From assembly GCA_944325325.1 (NCBI GenBank), contig CALUZP010000036.1, positions 1-32,316 on the forward strand: a DNA stretch of 32,316 nucleotides. The letters run 5' to 3'. This stretch comes from an uncultured Desulfovibrionaceae bacterium. GTDB taxonomy: Bacteria > Desulfobacterota > Desulfovibrionia > Desulfovibrionales > Desulfovibrionaceae. Below, in pieces: positions 7,463 through 15,766 of this stretch. The position numbers and the translations under genes were made by a program. Numbering within the stretch: position 1 is the stretch's first letter; every line of letters starts with the position of its first letter. The notes below the pieces were generated by a model. It was not told where the DNA came from, ran no database searches, and worked only from the letters and a program-made list of their open reading frames with translations.

Positions 7463-8848
7463 TCAGTTGTCTTTTGTCAGTGTGCACAGTGTGGCCATCG
7501 GGATGGGCCTCAGCGGCGGACGGATGCGCAGCATGCCCAGTTTCTGCACAGGCAGGCCGGCGGCAGCCGCAGCCACAAAAGCCAGTGCCGGGCCGCACAT
7601 GCGTCCCTGGCAGGGCCCCATGCCGGGCCGGAGTCGCAGTTTGATTTCGTTAACGTCAGTGATTCCCTCAGCTACTGCGGCGCGGATTTCCCCGGCGGTC
7701 ACGTTTTCGCAGCGGCAGACGACCACGTCATCATCCAGCGCCGCGTACGACCTGGTGCAGGGACGGAAAACAGCGTCCACAAACGGGCGTGCGGCAAGCC
7801 TGGTCCAGAGCTTCTTCCGCAGCGGCCGGGCCAGAATCCTTGCGTCGCGCGCACTGAGAGCGTCCAGTTCAGCGGCAATGGCCAGCCCTGCCAGTTCGCC
7901 TTGCAGAGCTGACGCCTCTGCCCCGTGCACACCGGCGCAGTCCCCGGCGACCATGATCCCGTTCCGGCTGGTATGGCCAGCGTTGTCACTGCAGGTTTCC
8001 CAGCACTGCTGGGCATGGTTCCAGGCGTGCTTGAGATCCGCCGAGGCTGCCATGTGCGTGCGGGGGATTACGCCATTGTGCCAAAGCAGCGTTTTTACGT
8101 CCAGATGATATTGCCGGCCCTTCGAGGCAAAGCTGACACGCTCGACATGATCCGCGCCTTCGGCCACAAGACCGGTGACGCCATAATAGACGGGCACGCG
8201 TTTTCGCGCGATGGTCAGCATGTATGCCAGACCGCGCCAGAGAAGTCCCGCGTCGGCCAGCGCCGGCAGGGAAAACGGTACCGCCCGGGCGAGGTTTGCC
8301 GCCGGCGTGGTGTCAAGGATGGCGGCAAGGGGCACGCCCTGTTCCAGATAGTGTGCGGCCGCCATGGGCAGCAGCGGCCCGCTGCCGGCCAGAACAATGG
8401 GGCCGGCGGGCGTGATCCCTGACATTTTTTGCAGAATGTGCGCCGCGCCCACGCCCATGACACCGGGCAGTGTCCAGCCTTTGAAGGGCACAGGCCGCTC
8501 CATGGCACCCACGGCGATGACAATCCGTGTGGCGCGGATTTCACGCGTGGCGTCGCCCTGGCGGGCAAGAACCCGGCCGGGTTCGACAAACCAGACGGTG
8601 GTGCTGGGCAGATACCGCGCGCCGCTGGCCAGAAACCGTCGCGTCAGGGCGATCCCGGCGTTATAGTCCTTGCTTTCCATAAAGCGGTGTGCGGCCTGGG
8701 GACGTGTGACGCCCCGGTAAATCTGGCCGCCGGGCGTGTCCTGTTCGTCAACAAGCGTTACCTGCAACCCGCGTTCGGCCATGACGGCGGCGGCGCTCAT
8801 GCCCGCCGGACCTGCGCCGATGACCAGAGCATCCCATTGCTGACTCAT
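7463..8848 (-). CDS. FAD/NAD-type oxidoreductase subunit with BFD-like [2Fe-2S] domain (HcnB/OoxA-like)
   Basis: A 461-residue flavoprotein related to the alpha subunits of hydrogen-cyanide synthase, opine oxidase and heteromeric D-hydroxyproline dehydrogenase. It has a FAD-binding GAGPAG at 11-16, a second dinucleotide-fold motif AGSGPLLPMA near 154-163, and GDCAGVHGAEASALQGELAG (302-321), as in pyridine-nucleotide-disulfide oxidoreductases. The C-terminus carries the four cysteines of a BFD-type [2Fe-2S] site: Cys378 and Cys380 (VCRCENV), Cys413 and Cys418 (GPCQGRMC). Its ATG overlaps the stop of the preceding [2Fe-2S] gene by 4 bp (ATGA), so translation is probably coupled. It should pass electrons from the DAO-like subunit to an acceptor; which one is not evident. 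Confidence 0.92.
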   Translation of the reverse strand: MSQQWDALVIGAGPAGMSAAAVMAERGLQVTLVDEQDTPGGQIYRGVTRPQAAHRFMESKDYNAGIALTRRFLASGARYLPSTTVWFVEPGRVLARQGDATREIRATRIVIAVGAMERPVPFKGWTLPGVMGVGAAHILQKMSGITPAGPIVLAGSGPLLPMAAAHYLEQGVPLAAILDTTPAANLARAVPFSLPALADAGLLWRGLAYMLTIARKRVPVYYGVTGLVAEGADHVERVSFASKGRQYHLDVKTLLWHNGVIPRTHMAASADLKHAWNHAQQCWETCSDNAGHTSRNGIMVAGDCAGVHGAEASALQGELAGLAIAAELDALSARDARILARPLRKKLWTRLAARPFVDAVFRPCTRSYAALDDDVVVCRCENVTAGEIRAAVAEGITDVNEIKLRLRPGMGPCQGRMCGPALAFVAAAAAGLPVQKLGMLRIRPPLRPIPMATLCTLTKDN

Positions 8849-9132
8849 GCGCCTTCTCCTTCAAACACCTTGCCGGTCTGCTGTCTGCAAACGCGCATGC
8901 CTTCGCGGACGGTGGTCAGGCAGGCCTGCTGGTTGGGGTGACCGTCGACGGTCACCATGCATTCAAAACAGACACCCATCATGCAAAACGGTGCACGGTG
9001 TTCGCCCGTGACGCCGTGGTGGCTGGTATACTCGACACCGGCGCGTTGCAGGGCCGCGGCCACACTTTCGCCTTCTTCGGCTTCAATGGGCGCGCCTTCA
9101 AAAAAAATTGTTACGCTGCGCTGCGTAGTCAT
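8845..9132 (-). CDS. Small (2Fe-2S)-binding dehydrogenase subunit (HcnA-like)
   Basis: A 95-residue ferredoxin-like protein with the plant-type spacing C-x4-C-x2-C and a fourth Cys: Cys50, Cys55, Cys58 (FCMMGVCFECMV) and Cys71. Such proteins match the N-terminal part of sarcosine oxidase alpha and form the gamma subunit of HcnABC-type and D-hydroxyproline dehydrogenase complexes. The ATG at 9132 was chosen because GGAG lies 5 nt before it and homology begins there; the longer frame up to 9267 reads as noise. It ends in a 4-bp overlap with the flavoprotein gene that follows. Its electron-transfer role follows from the family and the operon. Confidence 0.92.
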   Translation of the reverse strand: MTTQRSVTIFFEGAPIEAEEGESVAAALQRAGVEYTSHHGVTGEHRAPFCMMGVCFECMVTVDGHPNQQACLTTVREGMRVCRQQTGKVFEGEGA

Positions 9133-9230
9133 ATCTGCTCCATGGCCGGCACAGCGCAGTACCGCTGCAGGACAGGCCCGCCGCGGCACGCTGCGTTCCG
9201 GCATTGCTTGGCATTGTTTTCCCGCCGTGA

Positions 9231-10406
9231 TTACCGTTCCGCCTTGCTGCTGCTCTGGGGCGCACACGCCGCAAATCCTGCAAAGCCCTTTCCACCGTTG
9301 TCAAAACGGGAGAGTTTCATGGGTTCTGCGTCGGGGTGGAGCGGCTCGCCGCACACAAAGCCGGGCATGTGCCGCTCAAGGGCCGCGGCAAGCGTCAGGG
9401 CGCTGTGCATGGCAAACACGTAGACGTTGTCATGTCCCGGCAGGCGATCATAGATGGGATAGGCGTCCTTGGGCCAGACGCGCAGCCCTGTCCAGAAGCG
9501 GATTACCCGCAGGGAGGCGAGCTTTGGCCAGACGCGCATGGCCCAGGCCGCATTCTGGCTCATGATTTCAGGGCGCAGGGTCATGTCCATGCCGGCGTTT
9601 TCGTGCGCCGCACCGATCATGACTGTTCCGCCCTTGGTCCTGGCAATGCCAAGCAGCGGCATGGGCAGGATGTCAGGGATGCGTTCCAGCAGCAGAACCT
9701 GGCTGCGGTTGGGGTAGACCGGGATGTCCGCGCCGAGCTGCAGGCCCAGCGCCCGGGTGCCGAGCCCCGCCGCCAGCACCAGTTTTTCGCAGCCAAAAAC
9801 GCCCAGGGATGTGGTCAGCGCATAGCCGCCGCCATCCCTGCGCACTTCGCGGACGCGGCATTCGGTCAGCAGGGTGCCGCCACGGCGCACAAACGAGCGC
9901 CGCAGGCCGAACATGAGCAGCAGGGGACTTGCAATGCCGTCCTCGGAGCACCAGATCCCGCCGCTGACTTCCGGCCCGAATTCAACGTTGGGCAGCAGCT
10001 CCTGCAGCTCGCTGCGGGAAAGGGTCTTGGCCGGATAGATCCCGTCGGCGGTTTCTGCGCGGAGCTTGTCAATCATGGTTGAGCGCTGCGCAAGCTCGGC
10101 CTCGCCCAGGCAGGGGATGACCCCGCCGCTTGCGTGGTAGCCGATGTCGATGCCGGCCGTTTCCATGATGTCGCTGGCCAGCGCGCCGTACAGCCGTGAG
10201 GATTCAAACCCCCAGCGGACATAGGCCGGACAACCCAGCGCCTTGGACTGGCACCAGACCAGGCCCATATTGGCACGGGAAGCCCTGGAGTGTGTCGGCA
10301 CCGAATCCATCACACAGACTTTCACACCCCGTTTGGCAAGTCCGTATCCGATGGCCGCGCCGGTAATGCCGCCCCCGACGACGATGACTTCATACTGTGT
10401 TTGCAT
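9231..10406 (-). CDS. FAD-dependent oxidoreductase of the DAO family (HcnC/OoxB-like)
   Basis: A 391-residue D-amino-acid-oxidase-like flavoprotein and the probable catalytic subunit of the complex. The FAD-binding VVGGGITGAAIGYGLAKRG lies at residues 9-27. ANMGLVWCQSK and the C-terminal VIRFWTGLRVWPKDAYPIYDRLPG segment are typical of glycine-oxidase, sarcosine-oxidase and HcnC-type enzymes. It should oxidise an amine at the alpha carbon to an imine. The ATG at 10406 is preceded by GGAGG at a rather long spacing of 12 nt. The gene follows the racemase-family gene by 36 bp and precedes the [2Fe-2S] gene by 98 bp, all on the minus strand. Candidate substrates are D-amino acids, cis-4-hydroxy-D-proline or opines; sequence alone does not decide. 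Confidence 0.91.
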   Translation of the reverse strand: MQTQYEVIVVGGGITGAAIGYGLAKRGVKVCVMDSVPTHSRASRANMGLVWCQSKALGCPAYVRWGFESSRLYGALASDIMETAGIDIGYHASGGVIPCLGEAELAQRSTMIDKLRAETADGIYPAKTLSRSELQELLPNVEFGPEVSGGIWCSEDGIASPLLLMFGLRRSFVRRGGTLLTECRVREVRRDGGGYALTTSLGVFGCEKLVLAAGLGTRALGLQLGADIPVYPNRSQVLLLERIPDILPMPLLGIARTKGGTVMIGAAHENAGMDMTLRPEIMSQNAAWAMRVWPKLASLRVIRFWTGLRVWPKDAYPIYDRLPGHDNVYVFAMHSALTLAAALERHMPGFVCGEPLHPDAEPMKLSRFDNGGKGFAGFAACAPQSSSKAER

Positions 10407-10442
10407 GCGATTTCGGTTCCTCCGTGCGGAGATGCCGCACGG

Positions 10443-11171
10443 CTACTTGTTGATGTAGGCTCTGCGCCGTACGCAGAATGCCGTATATTCCACCAGTGCG
10501 TTGACGTCATACACAGGCACGCCCGTCGCCTGCTGCACGTCGTGCGCGAAGGCGCACAGGTCCGTGCACTCAAACAGCAGCGCGTCCAGGTTGCCTTCCT
10601 GTACCATGCGCGTGGCTGCAGCCACAATTTCTTTACCCAGCTTGTCCGTATCCATGCCGGGCGTTGCGCTTTCCAGAATGACGCTGCGGAAATAGGGGCT
10701 GTCTTCCATGCCGCGGATAAGCAGGCTGTCGTACAGCGCGTCGGTAACGCCGGCCTGGCGGAAGTGTTCGCGGGTGAGTGCCTTTGACTGCGCCGTCAGA
10801 ACGCCCAGACGGCTGTCTTCACCGTGCAGCGTCCTGATGAGCGGCAGCTGCATCAGGCTTGACATGAGCACCGGCACACGGACTGCCGCAGCTACCTGTT
10901 TCTGGTAGAGGGCCATAAAGCCGCAACTGCCTGCGATAGCCTGTACGCCGTCTTTTTCAAGCTGGCGGGCCGTCTCTACCATGGTTTCGCCCAGCTTGGC
11001 AGAGCCGGCAAAAATTTCAGCGGCGCCGATACCAGGCAGTACACGGCAGACAACCGGGAACGGAAACGTCAACGGGTTTCTGAGCTGTCCTACGGGTTTG
11101 GCAAACTGCGTATCGAGACACAGCACGCCAACCGGCGTGTCGTAATACAGGCGTCCATTGGGAACGAACAT
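10443..11171 (-). CDS. Aspartate/glutamate racemase family enzyme
   Basis: A 242-residue member of the Asp/Glu/hydantoin racemase superfamily, whose members invert or isomerise using two cysteines as acid and base. Both are present: Cys83 in IAGSCGFMAL and Cys202 in LFECTDLCAF. The N-terminal VGVLCLDTQFAKPVGQLRNP with TFPFPVVCRV is characteristic of a branch of racemase-like proteins of unknown substrate. The ATG at 11171 was preferred to the GTG at 11177 because GAGGTGAT sits immediately before it. As first gene of the catabolic operon it would convert the imported isomer to the form that the dehydrogenase accepts. Alternatives are a maleate-isomerase-like or hydantoin racemase activity. Confidence 0.85.
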   Translation of the reverse strand: MFVPNGRLYYDTPVGVLCLDTQFAKPVGQLRNPLTFPFPVVCRVLPGIGAAEIFAGSAKLGETMVETARQLEKDGVQAIAGSCGFMALYQKQVAAAVRVPVLMSSLMQLPLIRTLHGEDSRLGVLTAQSKALTREHFRQAGVTDALYDSLLIRGMEDSPYFRSVILESATPGMDTDKLGKEIVAAATRMVQEGNLDALLFECTDLCAFAHDVQQATGVPVYDVNALVEYTAFCVRRRAYINK

Positions 11172-11620
11172 GATCACCTCAGTAGAAGTTGAAAAAAGGC
11201 AGGGAAGTCAGGCCACGACGCAGCGTTAGGCTCTCAGGTTCCGGTAGAGTGCCGCACAGCCGTATCTGCGCGGGTGTCTTTCTGGCGGGCTGTGGTGAAG
11301 CGATCAAAAGCTGACTCACTGCACGAAAAGTGCGCACAGGCTTCCTGTTGCCTGCTCAGAGACATTGTTTGGGAACTGCCAGCACGCTGTGCCCGCTGTT
11401 GCCGTTTGCAGAAGATATCCTGCCTGAAATAGGATACGGCAAAACTGTCTGCTTGGCTTCTCCAAAACGGACAAATTTCCTCGGAAAACATCCATCTTGC
11501 GCAAAGAAGCCCAGTCTCGGCCTTTGCCAGGCCATTCCGGGGGTCTGTTAGCGGAATCGCTGGCCGGATGCCAGGGGTATCCAGCCAGCGATTCCCTACG
11601 GATCTTTTGATGGTGCGCCG
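11172..11620. other. 449-bp gap between symporter accessory gene and racemase gene
   Basis: No gene is recognised; short frames on both strands look random. It contains the strong hairpin at 11553-11595 and a small TTTCC/GGAAA inverted repeat at 11476-11487 inside a wider GGCTTCT/AGAAGCC pair. A promoter for the racemase-dehydrogenase operon should lie here, but I cannot pick a convincing -35/-10 pair. Confidence 0.5.
11553..11595 (-). terminator. 12-bp perfect hairpin after the symporter genes
   Basis: GGAATCGCTGGC (11553-11564) and GCCAGCGATTCC (11584-11595) are perfect complements, with an inner GGAT/ATCC pair in the 19-nt loop. It begins 25 nt after the stop of the 34-residue accessory gene. 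Neither side has a T-run of note, so it may stop or stabilise the transcript rather than act as a classical terminator. Confidence 0.6.
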
Positions 11621-11725
11621 TTATTTACCCCGGCGGGAGTCGAGATAGAACTGGACAAGACCGAACACAATGTACGCGATGGAAAGCAGGTTTGCTACCA
11701 GCGAAATATAGACCAGTGTAATCAT
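11621..11725 (-). CDS. Symporter small accessory protein, 34 residues
   Basis: A tiny single-span membrane protein: MITLVYISLVANLLSIAYIV, followed by a short segment ending in QFYLDSRRGK. One hydrophobic helix covers about residues 2-25, then a positively charged tail. GGAAGG (11732-11737) lies 6 nt before the ATG and overlaps the symporter stop codon, so the gene is almost certainly translated together with the symporter 12 bp upstream. Small accessory proteins of this size and position are known next to some sodium:solute symporters. By analogy it should bind the transporter in the inner membrane and affect its stability or activity. It is easily missed because of its length. Confidence 0.85.
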   Translation of the reverse strand: MITLVYISLVANLLSIAYIVFGLVQFYLDSRRGK

Positions 11726-11737
11726 AACGCACCTTCC

Positions 11738-13189
11738 TTAGGCATCTTTTTCTAGCATTTCGGGCGCGAACATACCTTCCGTGGGACGGTGGGCGTTCGT
11801 GGTGATATGGATGATGGCGAGGGTCAGGACACTCGCGAGAATGCCCGCCACGTTGGCCGAAAGACCCAGATAACCGTCCCAGCTGTGCGTGACGATCAGC
11901 GCGATGACAATGGCCGGAGCGCCGGCGTAGGGCGAAATCTTGCGTTCATAGACCTTGCCCCACAGCAGGGCTACCAGCAGCGGAGGCAGGATGGTCGGAC
12001 CCCAGAAGTTGAATACCACAAGCATCAACTGGAAAACATCCGGTACATTCAGTGCCAGGATGACACCAAGCACACCCACAATCAGCGTCGTCATCTTGGA
12101 CAGGAACAGCAGTTGTTTCTGGGTGGCGTTGCGGTTGAGGAATTCGTTATAGATATCCCGTGTAAAGATGATTGCGGCGGTGTTGATGAACGAGTCACTG
12201 CTTGACATCACGGCGGCAAGCAGGCCAGCCATGGCCAGGCCGGACAGGCCTATCGGCAGCAGATCGTACACCAGCGTGGAGAGGGCGAGATCAGGGACGA
12301 TGTCCGGCTGCAGATACAGCGAGCACACGCCGATAGCACCCGTGGTGGCCAGGAAGAAGATGTAGTACAGCGCAAAGATCGAAACGCCCCATTTGGTATC
12401 CTTGACGGATTTGGCGGACGCATAGCGCTGGATATAGAATGGCGCACACATCTCGCCAAACAGGAAGGCCAGGAAGAAGGCAAACAGCTTTTCACCCGAC
12501 CAGTCGCTGCGGAAAAAGTCCAACAACATGGCGGACGACTCACTGCGTGCGGCAATATCCACCATGGCGTTTTCAAGGCCGCCCACGGCGTTGATGCCGA
12601 TGATGGCGGTGAGCGTCAGGCTGAAGGCGATGATGACAAACTGCACCGCGTCGGTCAGCACCACGGCCAAGTATCCGCCGAAATAGGTATAGCACAGTGT
12701 GATCATGGTTGAAATGATGGCGGCAGGGAGCAGCTCAAGCCCGGTCACTGTCTGCAGAATGCGACCCATGGCCAGGATTTGGATGCCAAAAGCACCAATA
12801 CAGAGGAAAAAGGAGACAAGCGACGAGGCAAGCCGTGCGCCACGGCCGTAATACATGCCGAACAGGTCACCGATCCCGTAGATATTTTTACCAGCTTCGC
12901 GCACGCGCGGAGCCACAAACACCCCGCTGAACAACTGGCCGATGATCACGCCCATCAGGCCGACAAAGACAATCAGGCCTTGGTTATGAATGTAGGCGAT
13001 ACGGCCGATGGTGGCCCCGCCGCCGCACAGCGTGGCGGCCACGGTGGCAAAGATCAGCGAGGCAGGAATGCGACGGCCTGCCACGGCGTAATCGTCAAAA
13101 TCGTCGGTCTGCTTCATCGAGTAAAAGCCGATGACAAGCATCAGGGCAAGATACCCGATCATGACGATAGAGTTGACTAGTTGCTCCAT
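11738..13189 (-). CDS. Sodium:solute symporter family transporter
   Basis: A 483-residue polytopic inner-membrane protein of the SSS family (PutP/PanF/SGLT type), with about 12-13 hydrophobic spans. Typical features are DDFDDYAVAGRRIPASLIFATVAATLCGGGATIG near the N-terminus (the sodium-site region), the GIGDLFGMYYG loop, GGYLAVVLTDAVQFVII in mid-protein, and SGLAMAGLLAAVMSSSDSFINTAAIIFTRDIY in the second half. It should import an organic solute with sodium. The ATG at 13189 follows GGAGGTAG closely; the open frame extending to 13360 has no transporter character. It heads the catabolic island and is followed 12 bp later by its small accessory gene. The substrate is probably the amino acid or amine oxidised by the downstream enzymes (inference). 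Confidence 0.93.
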   Translation of the reverse strand: MEQLVNSIVMIGYLALMLVIGFYSMKQTDDFDDYAVAGRRIPASLIFATVAATLCGGGATIGRIAYIHNQGLIVFVGLMGVIIGQLFSGVFVAPRVREAGKNIYGIGDLFGMYYGRGARLASSLVSFFLCIGAFGIQILAMGRILQTVTGLELLPAAIISTMITLCYTYFGGYLAVVLTDAVQFVIIAFSLTLTAIIGINAVGGLENAMVDIAARSESSAMLLDFFRSDWSGEKLFAFFLAFLFGEMCAPFYIQRYASAKSVKDTKWGVSIFALYYIFFLATTGAIGVCSLYLQPDIVPDLALSTLVYDLLPIGLSGLAMAGLLAAVMSSSDSFINTAAIIFTRDIYNEFLNRNATQKQLLFLSKMTTLIVGVLGVILALNVPDVFQLMLVVFNFWGPTILPPLLVALLWGKVYERKISPYAGAPAIVIALIVTHSWDGYLGLSANVAGILASVLTLAIIHITTNAHRPTEGMFAPEMLEKDA

Positions 13190-13343
13190 ACTACCTCCAG
13201 AAAGTTCGTGGAAAAACAGTTCGAAAATCTGGCCGTGCGCGGACTTTGCCTTAGGGGCGCGGGGCGCTTCGCGGTCATGGTTGCCTGACTGAAAATGGTT
13301 CTTTACATCTTGATGATCGTACAAAAAAACACAATTTCCTATC

Positions 13344-13382
13344 TTTCTTAAAAAGGACAAAATAGTTTCTTAAAAAAGACAA
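13344..13382. promoter_or_regulatory. Two direct repeats with 22-bp period, likely operator
   Basis: TTTCTTAAAAAGGACAA (13344-13360) and TTTCTTAAAAAAGACAA (13366-13382) match at 16 of 17 positions and are spaced by 22 bp, about two helical turns. They lie in an AT-rich island between the divergent symporter and radical-SAM genes, 155 bp or more upstream of the symporter ATG. This arrangement is typical of a tandem activator or repressor site. The AraC regulator of the island is an obvious candidate binder but is not proven. Confidence 0.55.
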
Positions 13383-13464
13383 GCAGCGTCTGGACACGCG
13401 GTTTTTCCAGTGTCTTTTTTGTTACTGTTTTAGGTCATCAGCCTGCCGGCTGCGGAAAGCCTCC

Positions 13465-15435
13465 ATGTCCTTTTTCAGCAAGGCGGACAGGCAGGGCACG
13501 GCCATTGCCTTGTGCGGCCATTGCGGCTACGCTTGCCGGATGATGGATCTTGAACTTCCTGTGCGCACGCCGCTGGAGCAGCCAGACTTTTTGCCCATGA
13601 GCCGGAGCGAAATGGATCGGCTTGGCTGGGCCGAGCTGGACGTGCTCTTGGTCTGTGGCGACGCCTATGTGGATCACCCGTCGTTTGGCGTGCCTTTACT
13701 GGGGCGTTGGCTGATCGCTCATGGCTATCGGACGGGATTGATCACCCAGCCCCGTTGGGACGGTCAGGAAGGCCTTGCGGACGTGCGCCGCATGGGGCGG
13801 CCCCGCCTGCTGGCCGGGATCAGTGCCGGAGCCATTGACTCCATGCTGGCCCACTACACGGCGTTTCGCCGCCGGCGGCATGACGACGCGTATACGCCGG
13901 GCGGCAGGACCGGGGCGCGGCCCAACAGGGCTGTCATTGTCTACGCCGGCCTGCTGCGCCGGGCGTTTCCCGGCCTGCCGCTGATAGCCGGCGGCATTGA
14001 GGCTTCCCTGCGCCGCATTTCCCATTATGATTTCTGGACTGACAGCCTGAAACGCCCGCTGCTGTTTGACGCGCCGCTGGACGTCATTGTCTGCGGGATG
14101 GGTGAGACGGCCCTGCTGGAGCTTGTCCGGCGGGTGGACGCGCTGCACGAGCTGCTTGGCGATGATCCCGCCAGCCTGACGCCCGCGGTGGCGGACAGCT
14201 TTGATTTGTGGCGCGGGGTGCGGGGCACGGCCCGTCTGGAAACGCTGGCCCGAGCCACAGCGCTCGACGGGGTGATGCTGCCTTCTGACGAAACCATGCG
14301 TGAGCGGCCGGCGGCGCTGCTGGAAGGCTCCATTATTCTGGAGCGGGAGTGCCATCACGCCGTACGGCGGGTTATTCAGCCGTGCGGCAGCCGCGCCGTG
14401 GTGCTTGAGCCTCCGGCCGCGCCGCTGGATACGCCGCAGCTTGACGCACTGTATGCTCTGCCGTACGCGCGCAGAGCACATCCGTCTTACCGCGAGCCGG
14501 TTCCTGCCGAAGCGATGATGCGCACCAGCATCACTTCACACCGGGGGTGCGGAGGGGGCTGCTCGTTCTGCTCGCTGGCGCTGCATCAGGGCAGGCAGAT
14601 TGCCTCGCGTTCTGAAGCGTCGATTCTTGACGAGATCCGGACGGTTGCCGCCATGCCGTGGTTCAACGGTTCCATTTCGGACATTGGCGGGCCCAGCGCC
14701 AACATGTGGCGTGCGGCGTGCCGCGGCGACGCTGCGACCTGCTGGCGCGACAGCTGCATGTTTCCTGCAGTCTGTCCGCTGTTTGAGGATGACCAGACGG
14801 CCTGTGTCGCCATGCTGCGCAAGGCGGCCGCTATCCCTGGTGTCAGGCATGTCCGCATTGCCAGCGGCGTGCGCTTTGATCTGGCACTGCGCAACAGGGT
14901 GGCGCTGGAAGCCTATGCGGGAGAGTTTACGGGCGGGCAGCTCAAAATCGCGCCGGAGCACTGCGTGCCGGCTGTCCTCAAGCTCATGCGCAAGCCCGGG
15001 CTCAAGCCTTTTGAGGCGTTCCTTGCCGCGTTTGTCGAATATTCGCGGGCCCATGGCAAGGAACAATATGTTATCCCCTATATGATGAGCGCCTTCCCCG
15101 GCTGCACCGATGACGACATGCGGGAACTGGCGCGCTGGCTCAAGGCCCGTCACTGGTCGCCACGGCAGGTGCAGTGCTTCATCCCCACGCCTGGCACTGT
15201 GGCAACAGGCATGTATTATGCCGGAGTGGATCCGCAGGGGCGCCCTCTGTATGTGGCACGAAGCGACGCGGAGCGCCGCCGTCAGCATGACATTCTGCTT
15301 GGCGCTGACCGGCAGGCAGGGGACTCAGACCCGCCGCGCATGGACAGGGGGCAGCCCCGTGCCGGAGGACAGGGACGGCGCGCCGTCTGGAAACAGCACA
15401 AGGCCGCACCGTCAGGCCGGAAAGGCGTCAAGTAG
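13465..15435 (+). CDS. YgiQ family radical SAM protein
   Basis: A 656-residue radical-SAM enzyme of the YgiQ family (UPF0313), usually 600-740 residues; the reaction is unknown. The [4Fe-4S]-SAM motif is HRGCGGGCSFC with Cys362, Cys366 and Cys369. The N-terminal FLPMSRSEMDRLGW and GDAYVDHPSFGVPLLGRWL match the family, as do the IAGGIEASLRRISHYDFWTD region and SGQLK-like GGQLKIAPEHC. The C-terminal PTPGTVATGMYYAG is followed by a basic tail. The start is uncertain. The ATG at 13465 has only a weak GGAAAG before it, and an ATG at 13540 would still keep the conserved part. It is divergent from the symporter and convergent with the lipoprotein gene. Confidence 0.92.
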   Translation: MSFFSKADRQGTAIALCGHCGYACRMMDLELPVRTPLEQPDFLPMSRSEMDRLGWAELDVLLVCGDAYVDHPSFGVPLLGRWLIAHGYRTGLITQPRWDGQEGLADVRRMGRPRLLAGISAGAIDSMLAHYTAFRRRRHDDAYTPGGRTGARPNRAVIVYAGLLRRAFPGLPLIAGGIEASLRRISHYDFWTDSLKRPLLFDAPLDVIVCGMGETALLELVRRVDALHELLGDDPASLTPAVADSFDLWRGVRGTARLETLARATALDGVMLPSDETMRERPAALLEGSIILERECHHAVRRVIQPCGSRAVVLEPPAAPLDTPQLDALYALPYARRAHPSYREPVPAEAMMRTSITSHRGCGGGCSFCSLALHQGRQIASRSEASILDEIRTVAAMPWFNGSISDIGGPSANMWRAACRGDAATCWRDSCMFPAVCPLFEDDQTACVAMLRKAAAIPGVRHVRIASGVRFDLALRNRVALEAYAGEFTGGQLKIAPEHCVPAVLKLMRKPGLKPFEAFLAAFVEYSRAHGKEQYVIPYMMSAFPGCTDDDMRELARWLKARHWSPRQVQCFIPTPGTVATGMYYAGVDPQGRPLYVARSDAERRRQHDILLGADRQAGDSDPPRMDRGQPRAGGQGRRAVWKQHKAAPSGRKGVK

Positions 15436-15766
15436 CATATGGCTTCTGCGGGGAGGCCGGCCGTGGTGCTTGCCGCCTTACAGGAAAAGAGGCTGTGCGG
15501 CGGCGCCCAGCCTGAATGGCTGTGCTTCCTTTCGGCCGCGGCTGTAACCGCCGCCGGATGCAAGCTGCAGCACAACGCTCTGGAAAGGCCCCTGCCTGGG
15601 CCCTTCTGTTATAGCGTTCAGCCTGCTGGGCGCTGACAGGTGCGAAACAGAAAACCACCCGCCATGCGGGTGGTTTTGATTTTCGGCCTGCCTGCGCGGC
15701 TCGATCCGTGGTGCATGGAGCCGTCCGCTTTCAGGACAGCGGACGATCGGCGGCATGGTCAAGGCG
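15436..15766. other. 331-bp gap between convergent genes
   Basis: Apart from the bidirectional terminator at 15651-15677 I see no gene or motif. The sequence is GC-rich, and its open frames are random-looking. Confidence 0.6.
15651..15677. terminator. Strong bidirectional intrinsic terminator
   Basis: AAAACCACCCGC and GCGGGTGGTTTT form a perfect 12-bp stem around a CAT loop. T-rich tails follow on both strands. It lies between the 3' ends of the convergent radical-SAM and lipoprotein genes, so it serves both transcripts. Confidence 0.93.

Noticed and set aside
13190-13360. N-terminal extension of the symporter
   Set aside because: The 57 extra residues lack any hydrophobic or family pattern and overlap the tandem repeats. 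GGAGGTAG marks the start at 13189.
13390-13420. Possible intrinsic terminator before the YgiQ-family gene
   Set aside because: The CTGGA/TCCAG stem is only 5 bp, and the T-run after it lies within an AT-rich promoter region, so it is not convincing.
13696-14481. 261-codon minus-strand frame, and the similar one at 14536-15288
   Set aside because: Both are shadows of the YgiQ-family gene, rich in Arg/Gln/His and without motifs.
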